Part shown: piece by piece, positions 45,169-54,682 of the stretch
How positions within the stretch are numbered: the first letter of the stretch is position 1
Layout: each line of letters begins with the position of its first letter
Origin: Anaerobutyricum hallii DSM 3353
GTDB taxonomy: Bacteria; Bacillota; Clostridia; Lachnospirales; Lachnospiraceae
Assembly (NCBI RefSeq): GCF_000173975.1
Contig: NZ_ACEP01000080.1
Coordinates: 1 to 56,393, forward strand
DNA: 56,393 bases
Reading direction: 5' to 3'
Made by a program: the position numbers and the translations under genes
The notes under the pieces: model-generated
What the model was told of the DNA's origin: nothing
The model's database searches: none
What the model saw: the letters and a program-made list of their open reading frames with translations, nothing else

Positions 45169-45831
45169 ATGGGACAGAAAGTTAATCCTCATGGTTTAAG
45201 AGTCGGAATCATCAAGGATTGGGATTCAAGATGGTATGCAGAAAAAGATTTCGCAGACAATCTTGTTGAAGATGATAAAATCAGAAAATATATTAAAAAT
45301 CGTTTATACAGCGCAGGAATTTCTAGAACAGAAATCGAACGTGCTTCTGATCGTGTAAAGATCATTATTCATACAGCAAAACCGGGTATCGTTATTGGAC
45401 GTGGCGGTTCTGCAATCGATGAGTTAAAGAAAGAACTTGAAAAACTTACAGGAAAGAAACTCATCATCGAAATCAAAGAAGTTAAGAGATTTGATGTAGA
45501 TAAAGATGCTCAGTTAGTAGCTGAGAACATCGCACAGCAGTTAGAGAATCGTATTTCCTTCCGTCGTGCAATGAAGTCCTGTATGCAGAGAACTATGAGA
45601 AACGGCGCATTAGGTATCAAGACATCTTGTTCCGGCCGTTTAGGCGGAGCTGATATGGCCCGTACAGAGTTCTACAGCGAGGGAACAATTCCACTGCAGA
45701 CACTTAGAGCAAATATTGATTATGGTTTCGCTGAAGCTAACACAACTTATGGAAAAGTTGGTGTTAAAGTTTGGGTATACCATGGTGAAGTACTTCCTAC
45801 AAAGGAAACTAAGGAAGGGAGCGATAAATAA
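45169..45831 (+). CDS. rpsC: 30S ribosomal protein S3
   Basis: 220 residues. The KH domain [18 protein letters not shown] (about 73-90) and the C-terminal [19 protein letters not shown] identify S3, which lines the mRNA entry channel. The stop overlaps the rplP start by one base. Confidence 0.97.
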   Translation: MGQKVNPHGLRVGIIKDWDSRWYAEKDFADNLVEDDKIRKYIKNRLYSAGISRTEIERASDRVKIIIHTAKPGIVIGRGGSAIDELKKELEKLTGKKLIIEIKEVKRFDVDKDAQLVAENIAQQLENRISFRRAMKSCMQRTMRNGALGIKTSCSGRLGGADMARTEFYSEGTIPLQTLRANIDYGFAEANTTYGKVGVKVWVYHGEVLPTKETKEGSDK

Positions 45832-46271
45832 TGTTAATGCCTAAAAGAGTAAAACGTCGTAAACAGTTCCGTGGTTCCATGGCTGGAAAAGCTACAAAAG
45901 GAACAGCTATCACTTATGGTGATTTCGGACTGGTAGCTTGTGATCCATGCTGGATTAAATCCAACCAGATCGAAGCTGCCCGTGTAGCCATGACTCGTTA
46001 TATGAAGCGTGGTGGTAAAGTTTGGATTAAGATTTTCCCAGATAAACCGGTTACAGCAAAACCTGCAGAAACTCGTATGGGTTCTGGTAAAGGTTCACTG
46101 GAATATTGGGTAGCAGTAGTTAAACCAGGTCGTGTAATGTTTGAAGTTGCTGGAGTACCTGAAGAAACAGCGAGAGAAGCTTTACGTCTTGCAATGCATA
46201 AATTACCTGTAAAATGTAAAATCGTATCTCGTGCAGATTTAGAAGGCGGTGATAACAGTGAAAACAACTAA
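45831..46271 (+). CDS. rplP: 50S ribosomal protein L16
   Basis: 146 residues. [19 protein letters not shown] and [18 protein letters not shown] are diagnostic. Start at 45831 overlaps the rpsC stop. The 3' end overlaps rpmC by 14 bases, giving two coupled junctions in a row. Confidence 0.97.
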   Translation: MLMPKRVKRRKQFRGSMAGKATKGTAITYGDFGLVACDPCWIKSNQIEAARVAMTRYMKRGGKVWIKIFPDKPVTAKPAETRMGSGKGSLEYWVAVVKPGRVMFEVAGVPEETAREALRLAMHKLPVKCKIVSRADLEGGDNSENN

Positions 46272-46464
46272 GTATGTAGAAGATTTAAGAACAAAATCCA
46301 TCGCAGAACTTAATGAAGAATTAGTAGCTGCTAAGAAGGAATTATTTAATTTGAGATTCCAGAACGCAACAAATCAGTTAGATAACACCAGCAGAATTAA
46401 AGAAGTCAGAAGAAATATTGCCAGAATCCAGGGAATTATTGCTGAACAGAATAGTGCTGAGTAA
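46258..46464 (+). CDS. rpmC: 50S ribosomal protein L29
   Basis: About 68 residues from GTG 46258, which gives the typical start [14 protein letters not shown]. An in-frame GTG at 46249 would overlap the GGCGGTG site. [20 protein letters not shown] is the family core. Encoded partly inside rplP. Confidence 0.93.
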   Translation: MKTTKYVEDLRTKSIAELNEELVAAKKELFNLRFQNATNQLDNTSRIKEVRRNIARIQGIIAEQNSAE

Positions 46465-46484
46465 TCGGGAAGGAGGAATTTGTT

Positions 46485-46739
46485 GTGGAAAGAAACCTTA
46501 GAAAAACTCGTGTAGGTCTCGTAACAAGCGATAAAATGGATAAAACAATCGTTGTAAGTGTAACAGACAACGTAAAACATCCTTTATATAACAAGATCGT
46601 AAAAAGAACTTATAAATTAAAAGCTCATGATGAAAACAATGAGTGCAGAATTGGTGACAGAGTAAAAGTAATGGAAACAAGACCTTTATCTAAAGATAAG
46701 AGATGGAGACTTGTTGAAATCGTTGAGAAGGCTAAATAG
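46485..46739 (+). CDS. rpsQ: 30S ribosomal protein S17
   Basis: 84 residues, GTG start after [27 protein letters not shown] and [19 protein letters not shown] mark the OB-fold S17. Confidence 0.96.
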   Translation: MERNLRKTRVGLVTSDKMDKTIVVSVTDNVKHPLYNKIVKRTYKLKAHDENNECRIGDRVKVMETRPLSKDKRWRLVEIVEKAK

Positions 46740-46761
46740 TTAGCACGGAAGGAGATATAGT

Positions 46762-47130
46762 ATGATCCAACAGGAATCTAGACTTAAAGTTGCTGATAAT
46801 ACTGGAGCAAAAGAACTTCTTTGTATCCGTGTTATGGGTGGCTCAACAAGAAGATATGCTAATATCGGTGACACTATCGTTGCTACAGTTAAAGATGCAA
46901 CACCAGGCGGTGTTGTAAAAAAAGGTGACGTAGTTAAAGCCGTAGTTGTACGTACAAAAAAAGGCGCTCGTCGTAAAGATGGTTCTTACATCAAATTTGA
47001 CGAAAATGCTGCAGTTATCATCAAAGATGATCTGAATCCAAGAGGAACCCGTATTTTTGGACCAGTTGCTAGAGAACTTCGTGAGAAGAAATTCATGAAG
47101 ATTGTTTCCTTAGCACCGGAAGTATTATAA
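46762..47130 (+). CDS. rplN: 50S ribosomal protein L14
   Basis: 122 residues. [18 protein letters not shown] and [20 protein letters not shown] are diagnostic. L14 bridges the subunits and binds RsfS. GGAG site before the ATG. Confidence 0.97.
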   Translation: MIQQESRLKVADNTGAKELLCIRVMGGSTRRYANIGDTIVATVKDATPGGVVKKGDVVKAVVVRTKKGARRKDGSYIKFDENAAVIIKDDLNPRGTRIFGPVARELREKKFMKIVSLAPEVL

Positions 47131-47143
47131 GGAGGTAACTACT

Positions 47144-47452
47144 GTGGCTCAGAAAATTAAAAGAAATGACATGGTAAAAGTTATTGCCGGTAAAGATATC
47201 GATAAAGAAGGAAAGGTTCTTTCCGTTGACGCTAAGAATCATAAAGTTGTTGTAGAAGGCATCAACATGGCTACAAAACATACAAAACCAAGCATGCAGA
47301 ATCAGGCAGGCGGTATTGTTCAGGAAGAAGCAGCAATCGACGTATCTAACGTTATGCTTCTCCACAACGGACAGCCTACAAGAGTTGGTTTCAAGTTTGT
47401 AGATGGAAAGAAAGTACGTTTCGCAAAATCAACTGGCGAAGTAATCGACTAA
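47144..47452 (+). CDS. rplX: 50S ribosomal protein L24
   Basis: 102 residues, GTG start seven bases after AAGGAGG. The KOW motif VKVIAGKDIDKEGKVLSVD is near residue 10, and NKHTKPS-type ATKHTKPSMQNQAGGI follows. An assembly initiator protein. Confidence 0.96.
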   Translation: MAQKIKRNDMVKVIAGKDIDKEGKVLSVDAKNHKVVVEGINMATKHTKPSMQNQAGGIVQEEAAIDVSNVMLLHNGQPTRVGFKFVDGKKVRFAKSTGEVID

Positions 47453-47476
47453 TTTAAGAGAGGAGGCTGACCGAAG

Positions 47477-48016
47477 TTGACTAGACTGAAAGAACAGTAT
47501 GACAGCCAGATTAAGGCTGCCATGATGAAAAAATTTGGCTATAAAAATGAAATGCAGATTCCAAAGCTCGTTAAGATCGTTGTAAACATGGGTGTTGGTG
47601 ATGCAAAAGAAAATCATAAATTATTAGACTCTGCAATCGGTGATATGGAAAAAATCACAGGTCAGAAAGCTGTAGTTTGTAAAGCAAAGAAATCCGTTGC
47701 TAACTTCAAGTTAAGAGAAGGAATGCCAATCGGATGTAAAGTAACTTTAAGAGGCGACAAGATGTACGAATTCGCTGATCGTCTTATTAACCTTGCTTTA
47801 CCACGTGTACGTGACTTTAGAGGTGTTAATCCTAACGCGTTCGACGGAAGAGGAAACTACGCACTTGGTATTAAAGAGCAGTTAATCTTCCCTGAAATCG
47901 AGTACGATCAGGTAGACAAAGTTAGAGGTATGGATGTTATCTTCGTTACAACAGCTCATACTGATGAAGAAGCTCGTGAATTACTTACTTTATTTGGAAT
48001 GCCGTACGCAAAATAG
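47477..48016 (+). CDS. rplE: 50S ribosomal protein L5
   Basis: 179 residues, TTG start (TTGACTAGACTG) after GAGGCTG; no ATG is available near the site. [18 protein letters not shown] and [20 protein letters not shown] are diagnostic. L5 binds 5S rRNA. Confidence 0.96.
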   Translation: MTRLKEQYDSQIKAAMMKKFGYKNEMQIPKLVKIVVNMGVGDAKENHKLLDSAIGDMEKITGQKAVVCKAKKSVANFKLREGMPIGCKVTLRGDKMYEFADRLINLALPRVRDFRGVNPNAFDGRGNYALGIKEQLIFPEIEYDQVDKVRGMDVIFVTTAHTDEEARELLTLFGMPYAK

Positions 48017-48031
48017 TTAGGAGGATTTCTA

Positions 48032-48217
48032 ATGGCTAAGAAAGCAATGAAAGTTAAACAGCAGCGTAAACAGAAATTCTCATCTAGAGAATATTCTCGT
48101 TGCAAAATTTGTGGCCGCCCACATGCTTATTTAAGAAAATACGGAATCTGCAGAATCTGTTTCCGTGAATTAGCATACAAAGGTCAGATTCCTGGAGTTA
48201 AAAAAGCAAGCTGGTAG
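48032..48217 (+). CDS. rpsN: 30S ribosomal protein S14, zinc-binding type
   Basis: 61 residues, the short type Z form. Four Cys in [20 protein letters not shown] form the zinc ribbon. This form is normal in Firmicutes; a zinc-free paralogue is not seen here. Confidence 0.97.
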   Translation: MAKKAMKVKQQRKQKFSSREYSRCKICGRPHAYLRKYGICRICFRELAYKGQIPGVKKASW

Positions 48218-48243
48218 AAATATTAGGAAGGAGGCAGCTAATA

Positions 48244-48645
48244 ATGACAATGAGCGATCCAATTGCAGATATGCTTACTAGAATTCGTAATGCAAATACT
48301 GCAAAACACGATACAGTAGATGTTCCTGCATCTAAAATGAAAATTTCCATCGCTGATATTCTTTTAAAAGAAGGATATATCAAAGGTTATGACATCATCG
48401 AGGATGGTGCATTTAAGACAATCCGTATTGCATTAAAATACGGTGCTGATAAGAACGAAAGAATTATTTCTGGATTAAAGAGAATCTCTAAACCAGGACT
48501 TCGAGTATACGCAGACGTTGAAAATATGCCAAAAGTACTTGGTGGTTTAGGCGTTGCGATCATCTCCACAAACAAAGGTGTTGTTACAGACAAAGAAGCT
48601 CGTTCTATGAACGTAGGTGGAGAGGTATTAGCATTTGTATGGTAG
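48244..48645 (+). CDS. rpsH: 30S ribosomal protein S8
   Basis: 133 residues. [18 protein letters not shown] at the start and [20 protein letters not shown] at the end are diagnostic. S8 is a primary rRNA binder and, in E. coli, represses the spc operon. A long structured spacer follows. Confidence 0.97.
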   Translation: MTMSDPIADMLTRIRNANTAKHDTVDVPASKMKISIADILLKEGYIKGYDIIEDGAFKTIRIALKYGADKNERIISGLKRISKPGLRVYADVENMPKVLGGLGVAIISTNKGVVTDKEARSMNVGGEVLAFVW

Positions 48646-48700
48646 TTCTTTAAGAACTGCATTACATTAACCGTATAGGTTACGGGATTAGCTTAAGAAG

Positions 48701-48793
48701 AAAGGCTTTATTAAAAGCCTTTTCTGAAAAGCTCATCGCTAAGACGATGAGAGATATATATACTACTGAAAACAGAAAAGACATGGTCTTTTC
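48701..48793 (+). other. Three stem-loops in the rpsH-rplF spacer
   Basis: AAAGGCTTT/AAAGCCTTT followed by a T-rich run (48701-48724), CTCATCG/CGATGAG (48732-48751) and GAAAAGAC/GTCTTTTC (48775-48793) lie between rpsH and rplF. The gap is 170 bases, while most junctions in this operon are under 30. The first hairpin resembles a weak terminator, and the last ends 12 bases before the rplF AAGGAGG. Confidence 0.6.
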
Positions 48794-48815
48794 CGACAAT
48801 TTAAGGAGGTGCAAT

Positions 48816-49358
48816 ATGTCACGAATTGGTAGATTACCAGTTGAAATCCCTGCAGGTGTTGAAGTTACTGTTGCAGAGAACAACGTTGTGACTGTAAAGG
48901 GTCCTAAAGGAACACTCACAGAGAGTCTTCCAGTAGAAATGGACATTAAAGTTGAAAATAATCAGGTAGTTGTTACAAGACCTAACGATTTAAAGAAAAT
49001 GAAATCTTTACATGGTCTTACAAGAACTCTGGTTGCAAATATGGTAACAGGTGTTACAAAGGGATACGAAAAAGTTCTTGAAATCAACGGTGTTGGTTAC
49101 AGAGCTCAGAAACAGGGCAAGAAACTTATTCTTTCTCTTGGATATTCTCATCCTGTAGAAATGGAAGATCCAGAAGGTCTTGAGTCTGTATTAGACGGAC
49201 AGAACAAGATTACTATCAAGGGAATCGACAAACAGAAAGTTGGACAGTACGCAGCTGAAATCAGAGAAAAGAGAAAACCAGAACCTTACAAGGGAAAAGG
49301 TATCAAGTATGCTGATGAAGTAATCAGACGTAAAGTCGGCAAGACAGGTAAGAAATAA
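48816..49358 (+). CDS. rplF: 50S ribosomal protein L6
   Basis: 181 residues from ATG 48816, after AAGGAGGTG. An in-frame ATG at 48747 would add 23 residues not found in L6 and lies among stem-loops. [17 protein letters not shown] and [18 protein letters not shown] are diagnostic. Confidence 0.96.
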   Translation: MSRIGRLPVEIPAGVEVTVAENNVVTVKGPKGTLTESLPVEMDIKVENNQVVVTRPNDLKKMKSLHGLTRTLVANMVTGVTKGYEKVLEINGVGYRAQKQGKKLILSLGYSHPVEMEDPEGLESVLDGQNKITIKGIDKQKVGQYAAEIREKRKPEPYKGKGIKYADEVIRRKVGKTGKK

Positions 49359-49374
49359 TTAGGAGGAAGTAAGA

Positions 49375-49743
49375 ATGATTAATAAAAAATCAAGAAGTGA
49401 AGTTCGTGCTAAAAAACATAGAAGACTTCGTAACCGCATCAGCGGAACTGCTTCTACTCCACGTTTAGCCGTATTCAGAAGCAACAATCATATGTATGCT
49501 CAGATTATCGATGATACCGTTGGAAAAACTCTTGTTTCAGCTTCTACAGTACAGAAAGAAGTTAAGGCAGAGCTTGAAAAAACTAATGACGTTGCAGCAG
49601 CAGCTCATTTAGGAACAGTAATTGCTAAGAGAGCAATTGAAAAAGGTATCACAACAGTTGTCTTCGACAGAGGAGGTTTCATTTACCAGGGTAAGATTCA
49701 GGCACTGGCAGATGCAGCCCGTGAAGCTGGTCTTAATTTCTAA
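49375..49743 (+). CDS. rplR: 50S ribosomal protein L18
   Basis: 122 residues. [20 protein letters not shown] and [20 protein letters not shown] are diagnostic. It binds 5S rRNA. GGAGG site nine bases before the ATG. Confidence 0.97.
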   Translation: MINKKSRSEVRAKKHRRLRNRISGTASTPRLAVFRSNNHMYAQIIDDTVGKTLVSASTVQKEVKAELEKTNDVAAAAHLGTVIAKRAIEKGITTVVFDRGGFIYQGKIQALADAAREAGLNF

Positions 49744-49759
49744 ACAAGGAGGATATAAC

Positions 49760-50263
49760 ATGAAGCGCGAATTAATTGATGCTAGTCAATTAGAATTAGA
49801 AGAAACAGTAGTATCAATCAAACGTGTTACTAAGGTAGTAAAAGGTGGACGTAATATGCGTTTCGCTGCTTTAGTAGTAGTTGGTGATAAAAACGGTCAT
49901 GTTGGAGCTGGTTTAGGTAAAGCGATTGAAATTCCTGAAGCTATCCGTAAGGGAAAAGAAGACGCTATGAAGAAACTGGTTAAGGTTCCTGTAAATGAAG
50001 TAGGTTCCATCCCACATGATTTCATTGGAAAATTTGGAAGTGCAGAAGTTTTATTAAAAGCATCTCCAGAAGGTACCGGTATCATCGCCGGAGGTCCTTC
50101 TCGTGCGGTTCTTGAACTTGCAGGATATAAGAATATCCGTTCCAAAGCATTAGGTTCTAACAATAAACAGAACGTAGTACTTGCTACAATCGCTGGTCTT
50201 AAAGAGATTAAGACTCCAGAAGAAGTTGCAAGACTTCGTGGCAAATCAGTTGACGAACTGTAA
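49760..50263 (+). CDS. rpsE: 30S ribosomal protein S5
   Basis: 167 residues from ATG 49760 after AAGGAGG; the frame is open further upstream inside rplR, but that part does not match S5. [20 protein letters not shown] and the [16 protein letters not shown] region are diagnostic. S5 affects decoding accuracy. Confidence 0.97.
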   Translation: MKRELIDASQLELEETVVSIKRVTKVVKGGRNMRFAALVVVGDKNGHVGAGLGKAIEIPEAIRKGKEDAMKKLVKVPVNEVGSIPHDFIGKFGSAEVLLKASPEGTGIIAGGPSRAVLELAGYKNIRSKALGSNNKQNVVLATIAGLKEIKTPEEVARLRGKSVDEL

Positions 50264-50278
50264 AAGGAGGAAAGAAAG

Positions 50279-50461
50279 ATGGCAGATAAATTAAAAATCA
50301 CATTAGTTAAGTCTCCTATCGGTGCTATTCCTAAACAGAGAGCAACTGTAGAAGCATTAGGACTTAAAAAAGTCAACAAAACAGTTGAAATGCCTGACAA
50401 CGATGCTGTACGCGGAATGATTTGGCATGTTAGACACTTGGTAAAAGTTGAAGAAATTTAA
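50279..50461 (+). CDS. rpmD: 50S ribosomal protein L30
   Basis: 60 residues. [20 protein letters not shown] and the following [18 protein letters not shown] are diagnostic. GGAGG site precedes the ATG. Confidence 0.96.
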   Translation: MADKLKITLVKSPIGAIPKQRATVEALGLKKVNKTVEMPDNDAVRGMIWHVRHLVKVEEI

Positions 50462-50485
50462 TTGCAGATAAGGAGGTACCCGTAA

Positions 50486-50929
50486 ATGAATTTATCTAAT
50501 TTACATCCTGCTGCAGGTTCCAAACACAGCGATGCTTTCCGTGTAGGTCGTGGACATGGTTCAGGAAACGGAAAGACTGCAGGCAGAGGACAGAAAGGTC
50601 AGAAATCTCGTTCTGGCGGAAAAGTTCGTGTAGGTTTTGAAGGTGGACAGATGCCTTTATACAGAAGACTTCCTAAGAGAGGCTTCACTTGTATCAACTC
50701 AAAGAAAATCATCGCAATCAATGTTTCCGAACTTGAAAGATTCGAAGCAGATAGCGTTGTAACAATCGACACTTTAATCGAAAGTGGTTTAGTAAAAAAT
50801 ACCTTTGACGGTGTTAAAATTCTTGGAAACGGAGAATTAAGCAAGAAGCTTACAGTTCAGGTTAACGCATTCTCTAAGAGTGCTGTAGCTAAGATTGAAG
50901 CTGCTGGCGGAAAAGCTGAGGTGATTTAA
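50486..50929 (+). CDS. rplO: 50S ribosomal protein L15
   Basis: 147 residues. [20 protein letters not shown], the Gly/Lys-rich [19 protein letters not shown] and [18 protein letters not shown] are diagnostic. Its stop overlaps the secY start by one base. Confidence 0.97.
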   Translation: MNLSNLHPAAGSKHSDAFRVGRGHGSGNGKTAGRGQKGQKSRSGGKVRVGFEGGQMPLYRRLPKRGFTCINSKKIIAINVSELERFEADSVVTIDTLIESGLVKNTFDGVKILGNGELSKKLTVQVNAFSKSAVAKIEAAGGKAEVI

Positions 50930-52242
50930 TGTTCGAAACTCTCAGAAATGCTCTGAAAGTGAAGGATATTAGAAAAAGACTCCTATTTACATTAGTAGTT
51001 TTAATTATCTGCCGATTGGGCAGTCAGCTTCCAATACCGGGAATTGACACTGATACAATCAGCCAGTATTTAAACTCTTTGTTAGGAGATTCTTTTAACC
51101 TGTTGAATTCCTTTACTGGCGGATCATTTGAATCTATGTCATTGTTCGCGTTAAACGTAACACCATATATCACGGCTTCTATCATTATCCAGCTCCTTAC
51201 CATTGCCATTCCGGCATTGGAAGAGCTGTATCGTGATGGCGAGGACGGACGTAAGAAGATTAACAACATCACAAGATTTGTTACCCTCGGACTTTCCGTT
51301 CTTGAAAGTGCCGGTCTGGCAATCGGTTTTGGAAAACAGGGCCTTTTGTCAAACTATGGTCCGCTGATCGTAATGGAGATGATTGTTTGCTTAACAGCAG
51401 GATCAGTCTTTGTTATGTGGCTTGGAGAACAGATTACAGATAAAGGTGTAGGAAACGGTATTTCCATCATCTTACTTTGTAACATCGTTTCCCGTATGCC
51501 AAGTGATTTATATAATCTGTACCAGAAATTTATGGAAGGTAAACAGATTAGCAACGTAATTATTGCCGGAGTGATTATTTTCATTGTTATTATTGGAACG
51601 ATTATTCTTACAATTATTTTAAATGATGCAGAGAGAAGAATCCCTGTGCAGTATTCAAGAAAAATCCAGGGTGGAAGCCAGCTTGGAGGATTAGGATCAA
51701 CATTACCTGTAAAAGTAAATACAGCAAATGTAATGCCAATCATCTTTTCTTCCTCACTGTTACAGTTTCCATTGGTAATCAAGCAACTCATTGGAGCAGA
51801 TCCAAAAGGTGCTGCCGGATTTATTTTCAACGCATTAAATCAGTCAAACTGGTGTAATCCAGATCACTGGAACTGGTCTATCGGTTTAATCGTTTACCTG
51901 GTTCTCAACGTAATATTCGCATATTTCTACACATCGATTACATTTAACCCGTTAGAAATATCCAATAATATGAAGAAACAGGGTGGTTACATTCCAGGAA
52001 TTCGTCCTGGTAAGGCAACCGTTGATTACTTAAATTCAATTTTAACTTATATTATTTTTATCGGTGCAGTTGGTCTTTGTATCGTTGCAGTAATTCCGAT
52101 TTTCTTTAACGGATACTTTGGTGCGAATGTCTCCTTTGGAGGAACATCTATCATCATTATCGCTGGTGTAGTATTAGAGACAATGAAACAGATTGAATCT
52201 CAGACATTAGTACGTCAGTATACCGGATTTTTAACAGAATAA
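50929..52242 (+). CDS. secY: Preprotein translocase subunit SecY
   Basis: 437 residues with about ten membrane helices. The channel-forming subunit of the Sec translocon: GSQLPIPGIDTDTI in the first periplasmic loop, NVTPYITASIIIQLL in helix 2 (gate), and IPIFFNGYFGANVSFGGTSI before helix 10. It is the last gene of this transcript: a strong terminator lies 20 bases downstream, and adk, map and infA do not follow here. Confidence 0.97.
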   Translation: MFETLRNALKVKDIRKRLLFTLVVLIICRLGSQLPIPGIDTDTISQYLNSLLGDSFNLLNSFTGGSFESMSLFALNVTPYITASIIIQLLTIAIPALEELYRDGEDGRKKINNITRFVTLGLSVLESAGLAIGFGKQGLLSNYGPLIVMEMIVCLTAGSVFVMWLGEQITDKGVGNGISIILLCNIVSRMPSDLYNLYQKFMEGKQISNVIIAGVIIFIVIIGTIILTIILNDAERRIPVQYSRKIQGGSQLGGLGSTLPVKVNTANVMPIIFSSSLLQFPLVIKQLIGADPKGAAGFIFNALNQSNWCNPDHWNWSIGLIVYLVLNVIFAYFYTSITFNPLEISNNMKKQGGYIPGIRPGKATVDYLNSILTYIIFIGAVGLCIVAVIPIFFNGYFGANVSFGGTSIIIIAGVVLETMKQIESQTLVRQYTGFLTE

Positions 52243-52261
52243 TATTCGAATTTTTTATAGA

Positions 52262-52306
52262 AAACCTGTGTTGTTGAATCTATGATTGAACAGCGCAGGT
52301 TTTTTT
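52262..52306 (+). terminator. Rho-independent terminator of the S10-spc operon
   Basis: AAACCTGTGTTGTT (52262-52275) pairs with AACAGCGCAGGTTT (52289-52302, two G-U pairs), followed by a run of T to 52306. It starts 20 bases after the secY stop. Confidence 0.9.
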
Positions 52307-52314
52307 GTTGGGGA

Positions 52315-52535
52315 CAGACGAAGGCTGGATGATTTATAGATAGTATTTGTGACTTTAGTCGCTGCGGGGAGGGTGTTGTGGAAAAAGGTTCTTTGTAAAG
52401 GTATTGATTTTGACTCAGTTGTAAAAAACACAAAGTCGCAAAATCAATACCTTTACAAAGAACCTTTTTTAATATTGACTTCTAGCAGCTCCGAGGCCAC
52501 AAATACTATCTATAAATCATCCAGCCTTCTGTTCG
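52315..52535. repeat. Long two-tier palindrome of the CAGACGA family
   Basis: After CAGACG (52315) a perfect 31-base arm (52321-52351, AAGGCTGGATGATTTATAG..) pairs with 52498-52528. Inside, a second perfect 30-base arm (52382-52411, AAAAAGGTTCTTTGTAAAGG..) pairs with 52440-52469 around a 28-base loop. The left side also has the family core TTTGTGACTTTAGTCGCTGCGG split over the two stems. It stands nine bases after the secY terminator. Confidence 0.88.
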
Positions 52536-52637
52536 TTGGCAACTGAAAAAACGCGGCGGGATTCAGGGTATAGATTTACATATATTACACAGTTTATAGC
52601 TGTTAAAAGCTCTTATGGTATTCTGTTAATAAATCCG

Positions 52638-52710
52638 TGGGGGAAGTTGGGGAGAAGGCAGAAGATTTATTTCTTCTAGAGCAAGTAGAAATCTCCCGAC
52701 TTATCCCCCA
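52638..52710. repeat. Inverted repeat TGGGGGA..TCCCCCA
   Basis: TGGGGGAAGTTGGGGAGA (52638) pairs with TCTCCCGACTTATCCCCCA (52692-52710) with a few mismatches; AGAAG/TTCTT lies inside. It sits between two palindromes of the other family in the 964-base gene-free stretch 52243-53206. Confidence 0.65.
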
Positions 52711-52756
52711 AATCTTCCTCCCATTACCCTTGAACGAGCCATTCTAGGCATGCCAA

Positions 52757-52897
52757 AGACAGCGGCTGAAGAGAGTGGATAGCCTATATTTGTGACCTCG
52801 GAGCAAGGTTTGGATGCGAGCGTACAAGCGAGCATTCAAACCGCCGCGACTAAAGTCACAAATATAGGCTATCCACTCTCTTCGGCTGCGTCTGTTG
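52757..52897. repeat. Intergenic palindrome, CAGACGA family (copy at 52757)
   Basis: A perfect 29-base arm (52768-52796, GAAGAGAGTGGATAGCC..) pairs with 52855-52883; beyond it, AGACAGCGGCT and GGCTGCGTCTGTT are partly complementary. The tip holds the inverse of the family core (CATTCAAACCGCCGCGAC, CTCGGAGCAAGGTTTGGATG), matching copy C closely (GCATCC, CTTGCTCCGA). Confidence 0.85.
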
Positions 52898-52994
52898 ACC
52901 ACCCACAAGGGTAATTTTTTGTTTTTGTATCGGGAATTTTCCCAAACATCGTGGAAAAATACAAAAAATTAAGCACATTTGTAAAAATGTATAA

Positions 52995-53023
52995 TTTACA
53001 GAACAAAGAAAATGTTGTAATAT
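52995..53023 (+). promoter_or_regulatory. Candidate promoter of the FAD oxidoreductase operon
   Basis: TTTACA (52995-53000), 17 bases, TAATAT (53018-53023). The leader to the ATG at 53207 would be about 180 bases; no terminator hairpin typical of GlpP control was recognised in it. Confidence 0.45.
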
Positions 53024-53206
53024 ATACATATAGAAACGGGTGACATAAGCGGTAATATTTGTGCGATTTTATCGGAATGTATTTTTTTGTAAGCAATTGG
53101 CTGGTGAATTTTATTTCTTTCCGATATATTTTAATGCTCAGATAAGCAGAAAGGGAATGCGTAGCTTTTTGTCATGCGGCCAAAACAAATGGAGGTATAA
53201 GAAGAT

Positions 53207-54649
53207 ATGTATGACATTATTGTAATTGGTGCCGGTGTTACTGGTACTTGTACTGCAAGAGAGTTGTCCAAGTATCAGGTAAATATGTGCGTAATCGATA
53301 AGGGTGATGACGTTGCATCTGGAACATCCAAAGCAAACAGTGGTATTGTTCATGGTGGATATGACTGTAAACCAGGAACTCTTATGGCAGAGATGAACGT
53401 AAGAGGTAACGAGCTTCTTTATGAACTGGCAGAGGATCTGGATTATCCAATTAAGAAAAACGGTTCCCTCATTGTCTGTACTGTACCGGGAGAAAGAGGC
53501 AAGTTAGATGTCCTTTTAGAGCAGGCAAAAGAGAACGGTGTTCCAGGATGTCGTATTATTGATAAAGAAGAAGCTCTTAAGATGGAGCCTAATCTGACTG
53601 ATAATACAGTAGCAGCTCTGTATGTTCCAACAGGTGGTATTATCTGTCCATGGGGACTTGCGATTGCTATGGGTGAAAATGCTGCAATGAACGGATGCGA
53701 ATTTAAGTTTGAGCATGCAGTTGAGAACATCATCAAGAAAGATGACCACTACGAAGTAGTAACCAATAAAGGAACATTTGAAACTAAGATTGTTGTTAAT
53801 GCAGCAGGTGTATATGCAGATACTCTTCATAACATGGTTAGCGAAGATAAGAAACATATTATCGCTCGTAGAGGTGAGTATCTCCTTATGGATAAAGAAT
53901 TAGGAGATTACTTCTCAGCAACAGTATTCCCACTTCCTGGTAAGATGGGTAAAGGTATCCTCTGTGCACCTACAATCCACGGCAATATGTTCGTAGGACC
54001 ATCTGCAACAGACGTTGAAGGTAAGGATGCAGTAGAGACAACACAGGAGATTCTTGATGATTTAGCTTACAAAGCACAGCACAGCTATCTCACAAGAACA
54101 AAACTTCCTATGAATAAGATTATCACTTCTTTCGCCGGACTTCGTGCTCATTTACCAGAACATGAATTCATTATCGAAGAAGCAAAAGATGCACCGGGAT
54201 TCTTTGATGCATTAGGAATCGAGTCTCCGGGACTTACAAGTTCCCCTGCGATTGCTGAGAGAATTGCCGGACAGATTCAGGATAAATATCATTTCCCAGA
54301 GAAAGACAACTTCATCGCAAAACGTAAAGATGTTATCCATATGGAAGACCTTACTTTAGAAGAAAAGAATGCTTTAATCAAAGAAAAACCAGAATACGGC
54401 AGCATCGTATGTCGTTGTGAGATGATTACTGAAGGCGAGATCATGGATGCAATCAATCGTCCACTTGGTGCAAGAACTATGGATGGTGTAAAACGTAGAA
54501 CTCGTGCAGGTATGGGTCGTTGCCAGGCAGGTTTCTGTACTCCTAGAACAATGGAAATTCTTTCAAGAGAGCTTGGTATTCCAATGACAGAAATCACTAA
54601 GAAGGGTGAAGGTTCCAATCTGTTAGTAGGAAAGATTAAAGAAGACTAG
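53207..54649 (+). CDS. FAD-dependent oxidoreductase (GlpA/LhgO-like) with BFD-type [2Fe-2S] domain
   Basis: 480 residues. N-terminal FAD-binding motif IIVIGAGVTGTCTARELSKY (about 4-23), DAO-fold region with SGTSKANSGIVHGGYD, and LGIESPGLTSSPAIAERIAG near the end of the fold. A C-terminal BFD-like domain has CRCEMITEGEI and GRCQAGFC (four Cys, about 402-446). This architecture is that of anaerobic glycerol-3-phosphate dehydrogenase GlpA and related dehydrogenases. The two downstream genes complete the set. Substrate is inferred; glpK or glpF is not visible inside the window. Confidence 0.85.
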   Translation: MYDIIVIGAGVTGTCTARELSKYQVNMCVIDKGDDVASGTSKANSGIVHGGYDCKPGTLMAEMNVRGNELLYELAEDLDYPIKKNGSLIVCTVPGERGKLDVLLEQAKENGVPGCRIIDKEEALKMEPNLTDNTVAALYVPTGGIICPWGLAIAMGENAAMNGCEFKFEHAVENIIKKDDHYEVVTNKGTFETKIVVNAAGVYADTLHNMVSEDKKHIIARRGEYLLMDKELGDYFSATVFPLPGKMGKGILCAPTIHGNMFVGPSATDVEGKDAVETTQEILDDLAYKAQHSYLTRTKLPMNKIITSFAGLRAHLPEHEFIIEEAKDAPGFFDALGIESPGLTSSPAIAERIAGQIQDKYHFPEKDNFIAKRKDVIHMEDLTLEEKNALIKEKPEYGSIVCRCEMITEGEIMDAINRPLGARTMDGVKRRTRAGMGRCQAGFCTPRTMEILSRELGIPMTEITKKGEGSNLLVGKIKED

Positions 54650-54682
54650 GATCAGTATTGAAAGAAAGTGAGGAATAATACT

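Noticed and set aside
48747-48815. Longer L6 starting at 48747
   Set aside because: The added residues are not part of L6 and no ribosome binding site precedes that ATG.
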